DNA of 64,000 nt from Apilactobacillus quenuiae. Its GTDB lineage: Bacteria > Bacillota > Bacilli > Lactobacillales > Lactobacillaceae. Within the stretch, counting starts at the first letter, position 1, and every line of letters starts with the position of its first letter. Below the pieces are notes generated by a model. The model was not told where the DNA came from and did no database searches. It saw only the letters and a program-made list of their open reading frames with translations. The DNA is taken from the NCBI RefSeq assembly GCF_002994005.1, contig NZ_POSN01000001.1, positions 1-64,000 on the forward strand. The letters are read 5' to 3'. Positions 43,991 through 53,928 of this stretch are shown here, piece after piece. The translations under genes and the position numbers were made by a program.

Positions 43991-46642
43991 ATGGCTGATA
44001 AAAGATTATTATTGATAGATGGTAATAGTATAACTTATAAAGCCTTTTATGCTTTAATCAAACAAGTTGAACGTTTTACCAATAATAAGGGGATTCATAC
44101 AAGTGCTATTTATGGTTTTAATAATATGCTTGATATTATGCTTGATAAAGTAAATCCTACCCATGCTTTAGTTGCATTTGATGCTGGAAAAACTACTTTT
44201 AGAACAAAAATGTATTCTGGTTATAAATCTGGAAGACATAAGACTCCTGAAGAATTATTAGAACAATTTAAATATGTAAAACAAATGTTAGACGCTCGTG
44301 GTATTAAGTCCTATGAATTAGATAATTATGAAGCAGATGACATAATTGGTACTTTATCTAAAAAAGCTGATGAAGCAGGATTTGAAACTACAGTTGTAAC
44401 TGGTGATAATGATTTAACACAGTTATGTTCAGACAAGACGACAGTCTCTATTTCTAATCGTGGAGTATCAGGAGTGACTCATTATGATACTGATTATGTA
44501 AATGAATCCATGGGAATATCACCTTCACAAATTATTGATTGGAAGGCATTAAAGGGTGATTCTTCCGATAATTACCCTGGAGTTCAGGGTGTTGGAGATA
44601 AGACTTCTTTAAAATTGGTTAAGCAATTTGGTAGTGTAGAAAATTTGTATAATCATTTAGATGATGTAAGTGGTAAAAAACTAAAGGAACATTTAATTAA
44701 TGACAAAGAAGAAGCATTTTTGGATAAGAAATTAGCACGTATTGACCGTGATGCTCCTGTTGACATAAAATTAAATGACTTGAACTATTTAGGTGATGAT
44801 CGTGATAAACTAGTCAGTTTTTATCGTGAAATGAATTTCAGGAAATTTCTTAGTCAAATGGATTTTGATGAATCAAAATCTATGGAGCAAATCAAATATT
44901 TAGAAATTAATGATGAAACTTTAAAAGTTTTACCTGAACATGTTAATTCGGAAGTTACTTTTTATCTAGGAATAGATGGTGAAAATTATCATATTGATCC
45001 ATTTATTGGTTTTGCTATTAAAATTAATGAAAATATTTATGCATCGGATAATGTTGATCTACTAAAAAGACCAGAGCTAAAGGATATCTTAGAAAGTGAC
45101 AAAATAAAAAAAGATGTCTTTGATGCTAAAAGAACTTATGTTGGCTTAAATAGATTAAATATTAATTTGCATAATGTTAAATTTGATTTATTATTAGCAT
45201 CTTATTTACTTAACACTAATGATAATAGTAATGATTTAGGAAAAGTAGCTAATGAGCATGATTATTTTGAAGTTCAATCTGATGATGATGTTTATGGTAA
45301 AGGTGCTAAACGTAAAATTCCATCTAAAGATAAGTTATTTGAACATTTTTCAAGAAAATTAAGGGCTATTGCTTCTTTAAAAGATAAATTATTTAATGGT
45401 TTAAAGGATAATGATCAATTAGACTTATATAATGATGTTGAACTACCACTTACATTTGTTTTGTCTAGAATGGAAATTGCGGGGATTGTTGTTGACAGTG
45501 ATATCTTAAAACAAATGAGTAGTAAGCTTACAGAAAGGTTAAATGAAATCCAGCAAAAAATTTATAATGAAGCTGGAACTGAATTTAATATTGCATCACC
45601 TAAACAACTTGGTGAAATTTTATTTGAAAAATTGCACTTGCCAATTCTGAAAAAAACAAAAACAGGTTATTCTACAGCGGTTGATGTTTTAGAAAAGCTT
45701 GCTCCAGACTATCCAATTGTTCAAGCTGTATTAGACTATCGTCAAATAGCTAAAATCTTGTCGACTTATGTTGAAGGATTACTAAAAGATATACATCATG
45801 ATGATCATAAAGTGCATACTAGATATTTACAGACTTTAACACAAACAGGGCGTTTGTCATCGGTAGATCCTAATTTACAAAATATTCCTGTTAGGACTGA
45901 AGAAGGACGAAAAATTAGACAAGCTTTTATTCCAAGTCATAAAGACTGGGAAATATTCTCATCTGATTATTCACAGATTGAATTACGTGTTTTAGCATCT
46001 ATTTCAAATGATAAAAATATGCAAGATGAATTCGTTCACAATGATGATATTCATGCATCTACTGCTAGAAGAATATTTGGCCTATCTGATAATAGTGAAG
46101 TTACTCCAGAACTTAGAAGGCAAGCCAAAGCAGTTAATTTTGGAATTGTTTATGGAATCTCTGATTTTGGATTAGCCAAAAATACGGGTATTAGTCGTTT
46201 AGATGCTAAAAAATTTATTGAGAAATATTTTAATGAATATCCAGACGTTAAAAAATATATGGATGATGCCGTTAAAGCCGCAAAAGATAAAGGTTATGTT
46301 GAAACAATTTTAAATCGTCGTAGGTATTTGCCAGACATTAATTCTAGAAATTTTCATCAAAGATCATTTGCCGCTAGAACTGCCATGAATTCACCAATTC
46401 AAGGTAGTGCTGCTGATATTATTAAAATCGCTATGCTTAAGATGGAAAAAGCTTTAAATAACAATCACTTAAAAGCAAAAATGTTATTGCAAGTTCATGA
46501 TGAATTAATATTTGAAGCACCTAAAGAAGAAATAGCTACTTTAAGCAAATTAGTACCTAAAGTAATGGATTCAGCAGTTAAATTACAAGTACCATTAAAT
46601 GTTAAGAGCCATTACGGTAGTAATTGGTACAATATTAAATAA
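43991..46642 (+). CDS. polA: DNA polymerase I
   Basis: An 883-residue repair and Okazaki-fragment polymerase. Residues 1-290 form the 5'-nuclease (YKAFYAL, NYEADDIIGT, TGDNDLTQL, GDSSDNYPGVQGVG). Residues about 305-480 hold the vestigial 3'-5' exonuclease domain: the DxE motif is absent, so proofreading is probably lost, as in the Bacillus enzymes. The polymerase domain has motif A SDYSQIELR (about 657), motif B RRQAKAVNFGIVYG and motif C VHDE near 836. It begins the polA-mutM-coaE-nrdR-dnaB-dnaI run, with 18 bases to mutM and no terminator between. Confidence 0.97.
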   Translation: MADKRLLLIDGNSITYKAFYALIKQVERFTNNKGIHTSAIYGFNNMLDIMLDKVNPTHALVAFDAGKTTFRTKMYSGYKSGRHKTPEELLEQFKYVKQMLDARGIKSYELDNYEADDIIGTLSKKADEAGFETTVVTGDNDLTQLCSDKTTVSISNRGVSGVTHYDTDYVNESMGISPSQIIDWKALKGDSSDNYPGVQGVGDKTSLKLVKQFGSVENLYNHLDDVSGKKLKEHLINDKEEAFLDKKLARIDRDAPVDIKLNDLNYLGDDRDKLVSFYREMNFRKFLSQMDFDESKSMEQIKYLEINDETLKVLPEHVNSEVTFYLGIDGENYHIDPFIGFAIKINENIYASDNVDLLKRPELKDILESDKIKKDVFDAKRTYVGLNRLNINLHNVKFDLLLASYLLNTNDNSNDLGKVANEHDYFEVQSDDDVYGKGAKRKIPSKDKLFEHFSRKLRAIASLKDKLFNGLKDNDQLDLYNDVELPLTFVLSRMEIAGIVVDSDILKQMSSKLTERLNEIQQKIYNEAGTEFNIASPKQLGEILFEKLHLPILKKTKTGYSTAVDVLEKLAPDYPIVQAVLDYRQIAKILSTYVEGLLKDIHHDDHKVHTRYLQTLTQTGRLSSVDPNLQNIPVRTEEGRKIRQAFIPSHKDWEIFSSDYSQIELRVLASISNDKNMQDEFVHNDDIHASTARRIFGLSDNSEVTPELRRQAKAVNFGIVYGISDFGLAKNTGISRLDAKKFIEKYFNEYPDVKKYMDDAVKAAKDKGYVETILNRRRYLPDINSRNFHQRSFAARTAMNSPIQGSAADIIKIAMLKMEKALNNNHLKAKMLLQVHDELIFEAPKEEIATLSKLVPKVMDSAVKLQVPLNVKSHYGSNWYNIK

Positions 46643-46660
46643 GGAAATGGGGTTTTTTAA

Positions 46661-47500
46661 ATGCCTGAATTACCAGAAGTAGAAACTGTTAAAAAAGGAT
46701 TAAATCAATTAGTAAAAGGAGCGCATATTAATAGTATTGATGTTTTATATCCTAAAATGATTAATGTTAGTCCTGAAAAATTAAAAGTTACTTTAACTAA
46801 TCAAAATATTAAAAAAATAGATAGAAGAGGAAAATACTTACTTTTTCGTTTTTCTAATGATATGACATTAGTTTCTCATCTAAGAATGGAAGGGAAATAT
46901 GATGTTGAGCCTGAGGGCACTAAGCCAACTAAACATACACACGTCATTTTTCATTTGAATGATGATCGAGAATTGAGATACAAAGATAGTCGTAAATTTG
47001 GCAGAATGTATTTAATAAAAAACGGGGATGAACATACTTTGTCAGGACTAGGAACAATAGGGCCTGAACCTACTGATGATGATTTAACATTTGATTATAT
47101 GAAATCAATTATGAATAAAGGTAGGGGTAAAATAAAACCATTTTTATTAAACCAAAGTCATATTGCTGGTTTAGGTAACATTTATTGTGATGAAGTTTTA
47201 TGGTTAAGTAAAATTCATCCTGAAACTATTACTAATACAATTCCAGATAGCCAAATAATGGAACTTAGAAAAAACATTATTGAAGAAATTAAAATGGCAA
47301 TTAAAGGACATGGTACTACTGTTCATTCATATTCAAATGCATATGGAGAAGCTGGTCAGTTTCAAAATAACTTGCATGTTTATGGAAGAGCTGGAAAACC
47401 ATGTGAAAGATGCGAAACTAAATTAGAAAAAATTAAGGTGGCTCAAAGAGGAACAACGTTCTGCCCTAATTGTCAAATTAAAGTGATTCAAAATGGTTAA
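46661..47500 (+). CDS. mutM: Formamidopyrimidine-DNA glycosylase (Fpg)
   Basis: MutM removes 8-oxoguanine and other oxidised purines and cleaves the abasic site. The 279-residue protein begins with the catalytic P2-E3 (MPELPEVETV), has the catalytic lysine in RRGKYL near 57, a helix-two-turn-helix in the middle (GLGNIYCDEVLW) and the C-terminal zinc finger CERCETK...CPNCQ. It follows polA as in Bacillus. It overlaps coaE by 8 bases, a sign of translational coupling. Confidence 0.97.
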   Translation: MPELPEVETVKKGLNQLVKGAHINSIDVLYPKMINVSPEKLKVTLTNQNIKKIDRRGKYLLFRFSNDMTLVSHLRMEGKYDVEPEGTKPTKHTHVIFHLNDDRELRYKDSRKFGRMYLIKNGDEHTLSGLGTIGPEPTDDDLTFDYMKSIMNKGRGKIKPFLLNQSHIAGLGNIYCDEVLWLSKIHPETITNTIPDSQIMELRKNIIEEIKMAIKGHGTTVHSYSNAYGEAGQFQNNLHVYGRAGKPCERCETKLEKIKVAQRGTTFCPNCQIKVIQNG

Positions 47501-48080
47501 AGTGATTGGATTAACAGGTGGAATTGCAACTGGAAAATCTAATGTTTCTGATTTTTTATCAAAAATGGGATATCAAATAATTGATGCTGATAAAATAACT
47601 TATCAACTACAACAAAAAGGTAGTGATTGCTTAAATGCAATTATAGAATATTTTGGGAATAGTATTTTAAAAAAAAATGGTGAATTAAATCGTTCAAATT
47701 TAGCTAAGCTGGTTTTTGGTAATAGAGATAATCTAACTAAATTAATGCGAATTATGGACCCCTATATTAGATCTAATGTTCAGTCAATTATTGATAACAC
47801 AAATGAAAAAATAGTTATATTTGATGCACCTACCTTATTTGAAAATGGATACTCTTTTATGTGTGATATGATTATGGTTGTTACTTGTACGCCTATCAAT
47901 CAGTTGAATAGATTACAATTAAGAAATAATTTTAGTATTTCTGATTCAATTAAGCGAATCAAAAGCCAATGGCCCTTGGAATTTAAAGAAAAATTAGCAG
48001 ATTATTTAATAGATAGTAATGGTTCGATTATGCAAACACGCAATCAAGTGATAAAATTGTTTAATAAAATAGATAACTAA
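47493..48080 (+). CDS. coaE: Dephospho-CoA kinase
   Basis: CoaE carries out the last step of coenzyme A synthesis, phosphorylating the 3'-hydroxyl of dephospho-CoA. The 195-residue protein has P-loop GLTGGIATGKS (6-16), DADKITYQL after it, and IVIFDAPTLFENG near 105-117 with the family acidic residue. It starts inside mutM with a weak SD (AAAGTG) and is probably translated by coupling. Length is normal. Confidence 0.95.
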   Translation: MVKVIGLTGGIATGKSNVSDFLSKMGYQIIDADKITYQLQQKGSDCLNAIIEYFGNSILKKNGELNRSNLAKLVFGNRDNLTKLMRIMDPYIRSNVQSIIDNTNEKIVIFDAPTLFENGYSFMCDMIMVVTCTPINQLNRLQLRNNFSISDSIKRIKSQWPLEFKEKLADYLIDSNGSIMQTRNQVIKLFNKIDN

Positions 48081-48100
48081 TATATTTGAGGTGACAATTA

Positions 48101-48586
48101 ATGCAATGTCCTCATTGCCATAAAAATTCATCTAGAGTAGTAGATAGTCGTCCTACTGAGAATGGACAAGTTATTCGTCGCCGCAGAGAGTGTGAAAAAT
48201 GTGGCTATAGATATACTACTTTTGAAAGAATTGAACAAACACCATTATTAGTAGTTAAAAATAATGGTAACAGAGAAGAATTTAATCGTGAAAAAGTGCT
48301 AAAAGGAATTATTAGATCAGCAGAAAAACGGCCAGTTTCTATGGATTCAATGAAAAATATTGTTGATAATGTTGAATCTAAAATTAGAGCTATGGGTGAG
48401 AATGAAATTCCAAGTCAATCTATTGGGGAATATGTCATGAAAGAATTAGTAAATGTTGATGAAATTGCATATATTAGATTTGCTAGTGTATATCGACAAT
48501 TTAAAGATATGACAGTTTTTTATAATGAATTAAAAGAAGTTTTAGATAATGATCATCAAAAGAGTCGAAAAAATAACGGAGAATAA
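48101..48586 (+). CDS. nrdR: Transcriptional repressor NrdR
   Basis: NrdR senses ATP and dATP and represses ribonucleotide reductase genes. The 161-residue protein has the N-terminal zinc ribbon MQCPHCHKNSS...CEKCGYRY (Cys3, Cys6, and Cys31 and Cys34 by count) and an ATP-cone domain (about 49-139, VVKNNGNREEFNREKV). The GAGGTGA SD lies 7 bases before the ATG. It lies between coaE and dnaB, the Bacillus order. No nrd gene or NrdR box is in this window. Confidence 0.96.
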   Translation: MQCPHCHKNSSRVVDSRPTENGQVIRRRRECEKCGYRYTTFERIEQTPLLVVKNNGNREEFNREKVLKGIIRSAEKRPVSMDSMKNIVDNVESKIRAMGENEIPSQSIGEYVMKELVNVDEIAYIRFASVYRQFKDMTVFYNELKEVLDNDHQKSRKNNGE

Positions 48587-48588
48587 TT

Positions 48589-49944
48589 ATGGAAGAATGG
48601 CGTAATATTAGTCCTCAAGATAATTTTATTCTAACTTCTGATTATTTTATTTCTAATTTGGAAAGAAAAGCTTTAGATATTCTTTATCAACCAATTATTG
48701 GTGTTAATGCCTATGCTTTAATAAATAATCTTTGGAGAATTTATGAACGAGACAAAGACTTTGAACAGCATTTAAATTTTGAATTGCTCGCTTATTTAAA
48801 TATTGACGTCCAAACTTTTTATGATTCTAGGTTAAAGCTTGAGGGCGCTGGATTAATAAAAACTTATGTAAATGATAATCATCGTTATGTATATAAATTG
48901 ATAAAGCCACTTGATATTAATCAATTTTTTAATGATGATTTATTGAGTGTTACTTTATTGCAAACTATTGGTGAAGACCGTTATGAAGATATTGTTAATG
49001 ATGTAATAATAGATAAGTACAACTTAGAAAATTATAATGACATTTCAAAAAATTTCCTACAAGTTTTTCGTATTAAAAGCAGTGAATTATCTAATACTCC
49101 TCAAAATGTTGGTAAAGCAAAAAAATTAGTTGCTAATTCGACAGAATCTGGTACAAATGATATTGAAAATTCTGATGATTTTGATTTTAGTTTAGTGTTA
49201 TCAATTTTGGAAAAATCTTTTGTTAATATTTCTGATGTTAAGAAAAATCATCATTTAATAAATTCTGAACATGTATTGTACGGTATTGATGAACCAGAAA
49301 TGGCCAGATTTATTGAAAAAGCTACTAATGTTAATAATAATGTTTTTGATCCAAATAAACTAAAATTGTTGGTTAATAGGGACTTTACTACTAATAATGT
49401 TAGCTTTGGTGAAGATGACAGAAAGACTTATTTATCTGATAATAATAAACTTGATAAAGGTGAAAAACAGATAGTTAGTATGGCAAAAGAAATTGCTCCA
49501 CTAGATTTTCTGCAAGGGTTGAAAAAACAGGTGGATGGATTTGTTCATGATAATGAAACTAGGACGATTCGTGATGTAATGCATGTTTCTGTATTAAAGC
49601 CTGAAGTGATAAATATGGTTACTTACCATATAATTATTGATCAAAGAAAATCTGGATTAAGCAGAAACCTATTTACTACGATTGCTGATAACTGGTCACA
49701 AAAAGGTATTAGAACAGCTGAAGATGCTGTTGCAGAAATTAGGAATCGCAAAAAAGCATCTGATGAGAAGAAACGTGAGCATAAAAGAAAATATCGTAAA
49801 CCGATTAAGGAAGAATTACCTGATTGGGCTAAAGATGAACATAAAAATAAGGCAAAAGATAATACAAATTCTATGCCTGATGAATCTAGAAAGAAAGAAT
49901 TAGAAGATAAACTAAAAAGAATTAGAAGCTGGGGTAAAAAGTGA
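48589..49944 (+). CDS. dnaB: Replication initiation and membrane attachment protein DnaB
   Basis: Firmicutes DnaB (not the helicase) helps DnaD and DnaI load the replicative helicase at oriC and at stalled forks. The 451-residue protein has an N-terminal winged-helix region (about 1-110), a middle DnaB2-like helical region and a second DnaD-like domain (about 300-405, with NMVTYHIIIDQRKSGL and WSQKGIRTAEDAV). The last 40 residues are highly charged. It starts 2 bases after nrdR and 9 bases before dnaI, so it is in the same operon. Confidence 0.94.
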   Translation: MEEWRNISPQDNFILTSDYFISNLERKALDILYQPIIGVNAYALINNLWRIYERDKDFEQHLNFELLAYLNIDVQTFYDSRLKLEGAGLIKTYVNDNHRYVYKLIKPLDINQFFNDDLLSVTLLQTIGEDRYEDIVNDVIIDKYNLENYNDISKNFLQVFRIKSSELSNTPQNVGKAKKLVANSTESGTNDIENSDDFDFSLVLSILEKSFVNISDVKKNHHLINSEHVLYGIDEPEMARFIEKATNVNNNVFDPNKLKLLVNRDFTTNNVSFGEDDRKTYLSDNNKLDKGEKQIVSMAKEIAPLDFLQGLKKQVDGFVHDNETRTIRDVMHVSVLKPEVINMVTYHIIIDQRKSGLSRNLFTTIADNWSQKGIRTAEDAVAEIRNRKKASDEKKREHKRKYRKPIKEELPDWAKDEHKNKAKDNTNSMPDESRKKELEDKLKRIRSWGKK

Positions 49945-49953
49945 GGGTAGATA

Positions 49954-50886
49954 ATGGAAAATTTAAGTGATGAGCTATCAAAACTAATGATTAATAAAAA
50001 ATTTGGTGAGCAATTTAAACGGCTTGCAAAAGACGTTTTAAATGATAGAGATGTGAATACCTTCTTAAAGGTTAATAAGGAAAAACTAGATCACCAAACT
50101 ATTATTAAATCTATTTCTAAATTATATGAATTTGTTAACGAGCGTGATAAAGTTATTTCTGGAAAAAATTCAACAATTCCAGGATATGAACCAAAACTAG
50201 AGCTTAGTAAAGATGCTATCAATGTTGCTTATGTTCCAACTAAAAGTAAATTAGCTTCTATAAAAGACAATAAAATGTTTAAAAGAATGCATTTAATTTC
50301 TTTGCCTAGTGGATTACGTAAAGTTAATTTAGAAAAGTTTTATACCGACAATGATCATGCACGTGAAAATGCATATGATGATGTATTGCAATTTATTGGA
50401 GATTACGAGCAAAATCATAAAGCATATCACCAAGGAATTTATCTATATGGTGAATTTGGAGTTGGCAAAACATTCTTAATGGCTGCGATGGCAAATGAGT
50501 TAGTTAGGAATGGATACGAAGTAATGCTTTTACATTTTCCTAGCTTTGTTACTGAAATGAAAAATTCTATCAAAAATAATACTGTCGCTAAAAAATTAGA
50601 TAGAATTAAGCAAATGCCATTACTTATATTAGATGATATTGGTGCTGATGATATGTCTTCTTGGATTAGAGATGACATATTTAGTGTAATATTAGAATAT
50701 AGAATGCAAAATTCATTATCTACATTTTTCACATCTAATTACTCAATGTCCGATTTTGAAACTAAGCATCTTAAATTTAATAATAAAGGTGACGAAGAAC
50801 CTCTAAAAGCTAAAAGAATTATGCAAAGAATTCGTTTCTTGTCTAAAGAGGTGAAAATAACTGGAGATAATCGTCGTCCACAATAA
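49954..50886 (+). CDS. dnaI: Primosomal protein DnaI (helicase loader)
   Basis: DnaI is an AAA+ ATPase that loads the DnaC helicase. The 310-residue protein has an N-terminal helicase-binding region (about 1-100) and the AAA+ core: Walker A GEFGVGKTF (about 167-175), Walker B LLILDDIGADD (about 223-233), sensor 1 FFTSNYS. The N-terminal zinc-binding site of the Bacillus protein is not evident. It ends the polA-to-dnaI run. I see no strong terminator; the thrS promoter begins 8 bases after the stop. Confidence 0.95.
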   Translation: MENLSDELSKLMINKKFGEQFKRLAKDVLNDRDVNTFLKVNKEKLDHQTIIKSISKLYEFVNERDKVISGKNSTIPGYEPKLELSKDAINVAYVPTKSKLASIKDNKMFKRMHLISLPSGLRKVNLEKFYTDNDHARENAYDDVLQFIGDYEQNHKAYHQGIYLYGEFGVGKTFLMAAMANELVRNGYEVMLLHFPSFVTEMKNSIKNNTVAKKLDRIKQMPLLILDDIGADDMSSWIRDDIFSVILEYRMQNSLSTFFTSNYSMSDFETKHLKFNNKGDEEPLKAKRIMQRIRFLSKEVKITGDNRRPQ

Positions 50887-50893
50887 AATAATC

Positions 50894-50922
50894 TTGACAT
50901 TTGATCCTTAATGAATCATAAT
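50894..50922 (+). promoter_or_regulatory. Promoter of thrS
   Basis: A perfect -35 TTGACA (50894-50899), 17-base spacer and -10 CATAAT (50917-50922). The predicted start, near 50929, falls at the first base of the T-box leader. Confidence 0.85.
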
Positions 50923-50927
50923 ATCAT

Positions 50928-51169
50928 GTATAGAAGATATAATTTAATCATCTAAATTTTCAGGGAGAAGAAACATTAACTGTAAGTTTCTTCATATTTA
51001 ATTTTTAAATTACCACTTTTATACAAATTTAGAGGATAATTCTAAATCGGGTAGTTACTGTTAAAGACTAATTATGAGGTCTATATATAATTTATGTAGA
51101 TAGAATTCGGGTGGAACCACGTAAACTTACGTCCCTAGTATCACTTTTTGTGATGCTAGGGACTTTTTT
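50928..51169 (+). promoter_or_regulatory. T-box leader of thrS, specifier ACC (Thr)
   Basis: T-box sequence GGGTGGAACCACG (51107-51119) and terminator stem GTCCCTAGTATCA/TGATGCTAGGGAC plus T6 (51131-51168). The lower Stem I pairs GTATAGAAG (50928-50936) with CTTTTATAC (51016-51024). An upper stem AATTTAA/TTAAATT leaves ACCA on the 3' side; ACC at 51012-51014 is a threonine codon followed by A, matching thrS. A clear AGTA box is not seen. Confidence 0.92.
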
Positions 51170-51212
51170 ATTCCTTTTCCCGTTATAAATTAATAAAAGA
51201 GGAGAGATATTT

Positions 51213-53159
51213 ATGTCTAAGCTTTCTTTTGAATTTCCAGATGGAAATGTAAAGGATTTTGATGAAGGTGTAACTACTGAAGATATTGCTAAATCTATCT
51301 CCATTAGTTTAGCTAAAAAGGCCGTTGCCGGAAAAATTGACGATAAAATGGTTGATGTTAACTTACCATTGAAATCAGGTGGTAAAGTTGAAATTGTAAC
51401 TAAAGACTCTGATGATGGCCTAAAGGTACTACGTCAAACAGCTGCTCAATTATTAAAAGCTGCATTAGCAGATCAATTTACTAATATTCAATTTGGTGAA
51501 AGCACTTCTGATGAAGATGGATTCTTTGTTGATACTGATAAAAGAGAAACTCAAGTTAGTGCTGATGAATTACCTCAACTTGAAGAACGTATGCATAAAA
51601 TGGTTAAAAACAACGTTAAAATTGAACGTAAAGTTTTAAGTAAAGAAGATGCTTTAAAACAAGTTGATGGTGATCCATACCAAGCTAAGTTAGTTAATAA
51701 ATTAGCTAATAATGAACAAGTTGTATTTTATCAAATTGGTGATTATTTAGGCTTAGGTGAAGGTGTCGTTCTTCCATCCGCTAAACAAGTTAAAGAATTT
51801 AAATTATTATCAGTTGCTGGTGCATACTGGGAAGGTAAATCATCTAATCCAATGTTACAAAGGATTTTTGCAACTGCATTTTATAAGAAAGCAGACTTAG
51901 ATGCTGATGTTAAAAAGCGTCAAGAAGCTAAGGAACGTGATCATCGTGTTATTGGTAATAAACTAGACCTATTCTTTGTTGATCCTAAGGTTGGTGCAGG
52001 TTTAGCATATTGGATGCCTAATGGTGCTACTGTTCGTCGTGTTGTTGAAAGATATATTGTTGACAAAGAATTGGCTAATGGTTACGAACATGTTATTACT
52101 CCAGTTCTTATGAATCTTGATGCTTATAAAACTTCAGGACATTGGGCACATTATCGTGATGATATGTTCCCACCAATGGACATGGGAGATGGCGAAGAAC
52201 TAGAATTACGTCCTATGAATTGTCCAAGTCACATTCAAATCTATAAACATCACATTCGTTCATACCGTGAACTTCCAATTCGTATTGCTGAATTAGGTAT
52301 GATGCATAGATATGAAAAATCAGGTGCTTTATCAGGATTACAACGTGTTCGTGAAATGACTTTAAATGATGGACACACATTCTTAGCAATTGATCAAATT
52401 CAAGATGAATTTAAGAAGATATTGCATCTAATGACTGAAGTATACAAAGATTTTGATATTAGTAATTATCACTTTAGATTAAGTTATCGTGATCCTAAAA
52501 ACACTGAAAAGTATTTTGATGATGATGAAATGTGGAATAAGTCTCAATCAATGCTTAAGGGTGCCATGGATGATTTAGGACTAGAATATGTTGAAGCAGA
52601 AGGTGAAGCTGCATTCTATGGTCCTAAACTTGATGTTCAAACATATACAGCTATGGGTAATGAAGAAACATTATCTACTATTCAGTTAGACTTTATGTTG
52701 CCTGAAAGATTTGATTTACATTATGTTGGTGAAGATGGTAAAGAACACCGTCCAGTTATGATGCACCGTGGTTTAGTTTCAACTATGGAAAGATTTATTG
52801 CTTATCTAATTGAAGTTTATAAAGGTGCTTTCCCAACATGGTTAGCTCCTCATCAAGTTAAGATTATTCCTGTAAGTATGGATAAACATGGTGATTATGC
52901 TAAAAAGATTAATGAAAAATTAGTTAAAATGGGCATTCGCTCAAGTGTTGACGACCGTAATGAAAAAATGGGTTACTTAATTCGTGATGCTCAAACTAAT
53001 AAGATTCCTTATACATTAGTTGTTGGTGATAATGAAATGAATTCCAATAGCGTTTCTGTACGTAAATACAGTGAAAAAGATAGTAAAGATGAATCTTTTG
53101 ATGAATTTACTAAAGAGATTCAAAATGATATTGATAATTATTCTAGAGGGAATAAATAA
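51213..53159 (+). CDS. thrS: Threonyl-tRNA synthetase
   Basis: ThrRS charges tRNA-Thr and edits serine. The 648-residue protein has the N-terminal TGS domain (1-62), the N2 editing domain (about 65-225), the class II core with zinc ligands in RPMNCPSH and HRG, motif 2 [22 protein letters not shown], and a C-terminal anticodon domain (about 545-640, starting HQVKIIPVS). Length and domains are complete. SD GAGGAGAG is upstream. The T-box leader makes it responsive to uncharged tRNA-Thr. No terminator is seen between it and the next promoter. Confidence 0.98.
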   Translation: MSKLSFEFPDGNVKDFDEGVTTEDIAKSISISLAKKAVAGKIDDKMVDVNLPLKSGGKVEIVTKDSDDGLKVLRQTAAQLLKAALADQFTNIQFGESTSDEDGFFVDTDKRETQVSADELPQLEERMHKMVKNNVKIERKVLSKEDALKQVDGDPYQAKLVNKLANNEQVVFYQIGDYLGLGEGVVLPSAKQVKEFKLLSVAGAYWEGKSSNPMLQRIFATAFYKKADLDADVKKRQEAKERDHRVIGNKLDLFFVDPKVGAGLAYWMPNGATVRRVVERYIVDKELANGYEHVITPVLMNLDAYKTSGHWAHYRDDMFPPMDMGDGEELELRPMNCPSHIQIYKHHIRSYRELPIRIAELGMMHRYEKSGALSGLQRVREMTLNDGHTFLAIDQIQDEFKKILHLMTEVYKDFDISNYHFRLSYRDPKNTEKYFDDDEMWNKSQSMLKGAMDDLGLEYVEAEGEAAFYGPKLDVQTYTAMGNEETLSTIQLDFMLPERFDLHYVGEDGKEHRPVMMHRGLVSTMERFIAYLIEVYKGAFPTWLAPHQVKIIPVSMDKHGDYAKKINEKLVKMGIRSSVDDRNEKMGYLIRDAQTNKIPYTLVVGDNEMNSNSVSVRKYSEKDSKDESFDEFTKEIQNDIDNYSRGNK

Positions 53160-53163
53160 TTTG

Positions 53164-53192
53164 TTGACAATGAATTATTTATTTGGTAGTAT
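53164..53192 (+). promoter_or_regulatory. Promoter of the infC-rpmI-rplT operon
   Basis: TTGACA (53164-53169), a 17-base spacer and TAGTAT (53187-53192), directly upstream of the ribosomal protein leader. Confidence 0.85.
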
Positions 53193-53194
53193 TA

Positions 53195-53330
53195 AATTAT
53201 CGAAAAAGCAGAAGCCTTCCCGCTTCTCGCCTCAGTGACAATTAAGTTGCTAGGCATGATATCGGATGAACCTTTGTTTATTTTACAAAGGACAGATGCG
53301 GGAGCCTTCTTAGGTTCCCGCATTTTTTCT
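53195..53330 (+). promoter_or_regulatory. L20-type ribosomal protein leader with terminator
   Basis: The 130-base 5' untranslated region has paired segments typical of the Firmicutes infC/L20 leader: AGAAGCCTTCCCGCTTCT at the start, a central AAAGG stem, and a terminator GCGGGAGCC/GGTTCCCGC plus T6 (53298-53328). In Bacillus free L20 binds the leader and promotes termination before infC. The same control is inferred here from position and structure. Confidence 0.85.
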
Positions 53331-53360
53331 GCTTTTTAATATACTTGGAGGTGAATTACC

Positions 53361-53882
53361 ATAGCAAACGATATGATGGTTAATGATGGAATTCGAGCAC
53401 GTGAAGTTCGTTTAATTGGTGCAAATGGTGATCAATTAGGAGTTAAGTCAAAGGCGGAAGCAATGAAACTTGCTGAAGATGCAGGATTAGATCTTGTAGT
53501 TGTAGCTCCTAAAGCTAAGCCTATGGTTGCTAAAGTATTAGATTACGGTAAATACCGCTTTGAACAACAAAAGAAAGCTCGTCAAGCTCGTAAGAAACAA
53601 AAAGTTGTCAGTGTTAAGGAAATTAGACTTAGCCCAACTATTGATACTAATGATTTCAACACTAAGTTGAAAAGAACTCAAAAGTTCTTATCAAAAGGTG
53701 AAAAAGTTCGAGTATCAATTCGTTTCAAGGGACGTGCCATCACACATAAAGAAATTGGTCGTGATGTGTTAAACAGAATGGCAGAATCTACATCAGAAGT
53801 TGCTAATGTTACTCAACGAGCAAAAATGGATGGAAGAAGTATGTTCCTAATGCTCGCACCTAAATCAAGCGATAAAAAATAG
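53361..53882 (+). CDS. infC: Translation initiation factor IF-3, ATA start
   Basis: IF-3 binds the 30S subunit and checks the start codon. The 173-residue protein has the N-domain ([14 protein letters not shown], with the linker near residue 85) and the C-domain ([25 protein letters not shown]). The start is read as ATA at 53361, giving [18 protein letters not shown] lies 6 bases upstream. The in-frame ATG at 53373 is 18 bases away from the SD, too far. Rare start codons (ATT, ATC, ATA) are well known in infC and serve autoregulation, because IF-3 rejects them. First gene of infC-rpmI-rplT. Confidence 0.96.
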   Translation: MANDMMVNDGIRAREVRLIGANGDQLGVKSKAEAMKLAEDAGLDLVVVAPKAKPMVAKVLDYGKYRFEQQKKARQARKKQKVVSVKEIRLSPTIDTNDFNTKLKRTQKFLSKGEKVRVSIRFKGRAITHKEIGRDVLNRMAESTSEVANVTQRAKMDGRSMFLMLAPKSSDKK

Positions 53883-53928
53883 TTAGTATTTATATAATAC
53901 TTTAAAGAATTTAAGGGAGGATTTCACA

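Noticed and set aside
51092-51304. Minus-strand open frame across the thrS leader terminator
   Set aside because: It is explained by the T-box terminator and the thrS coding sequence.
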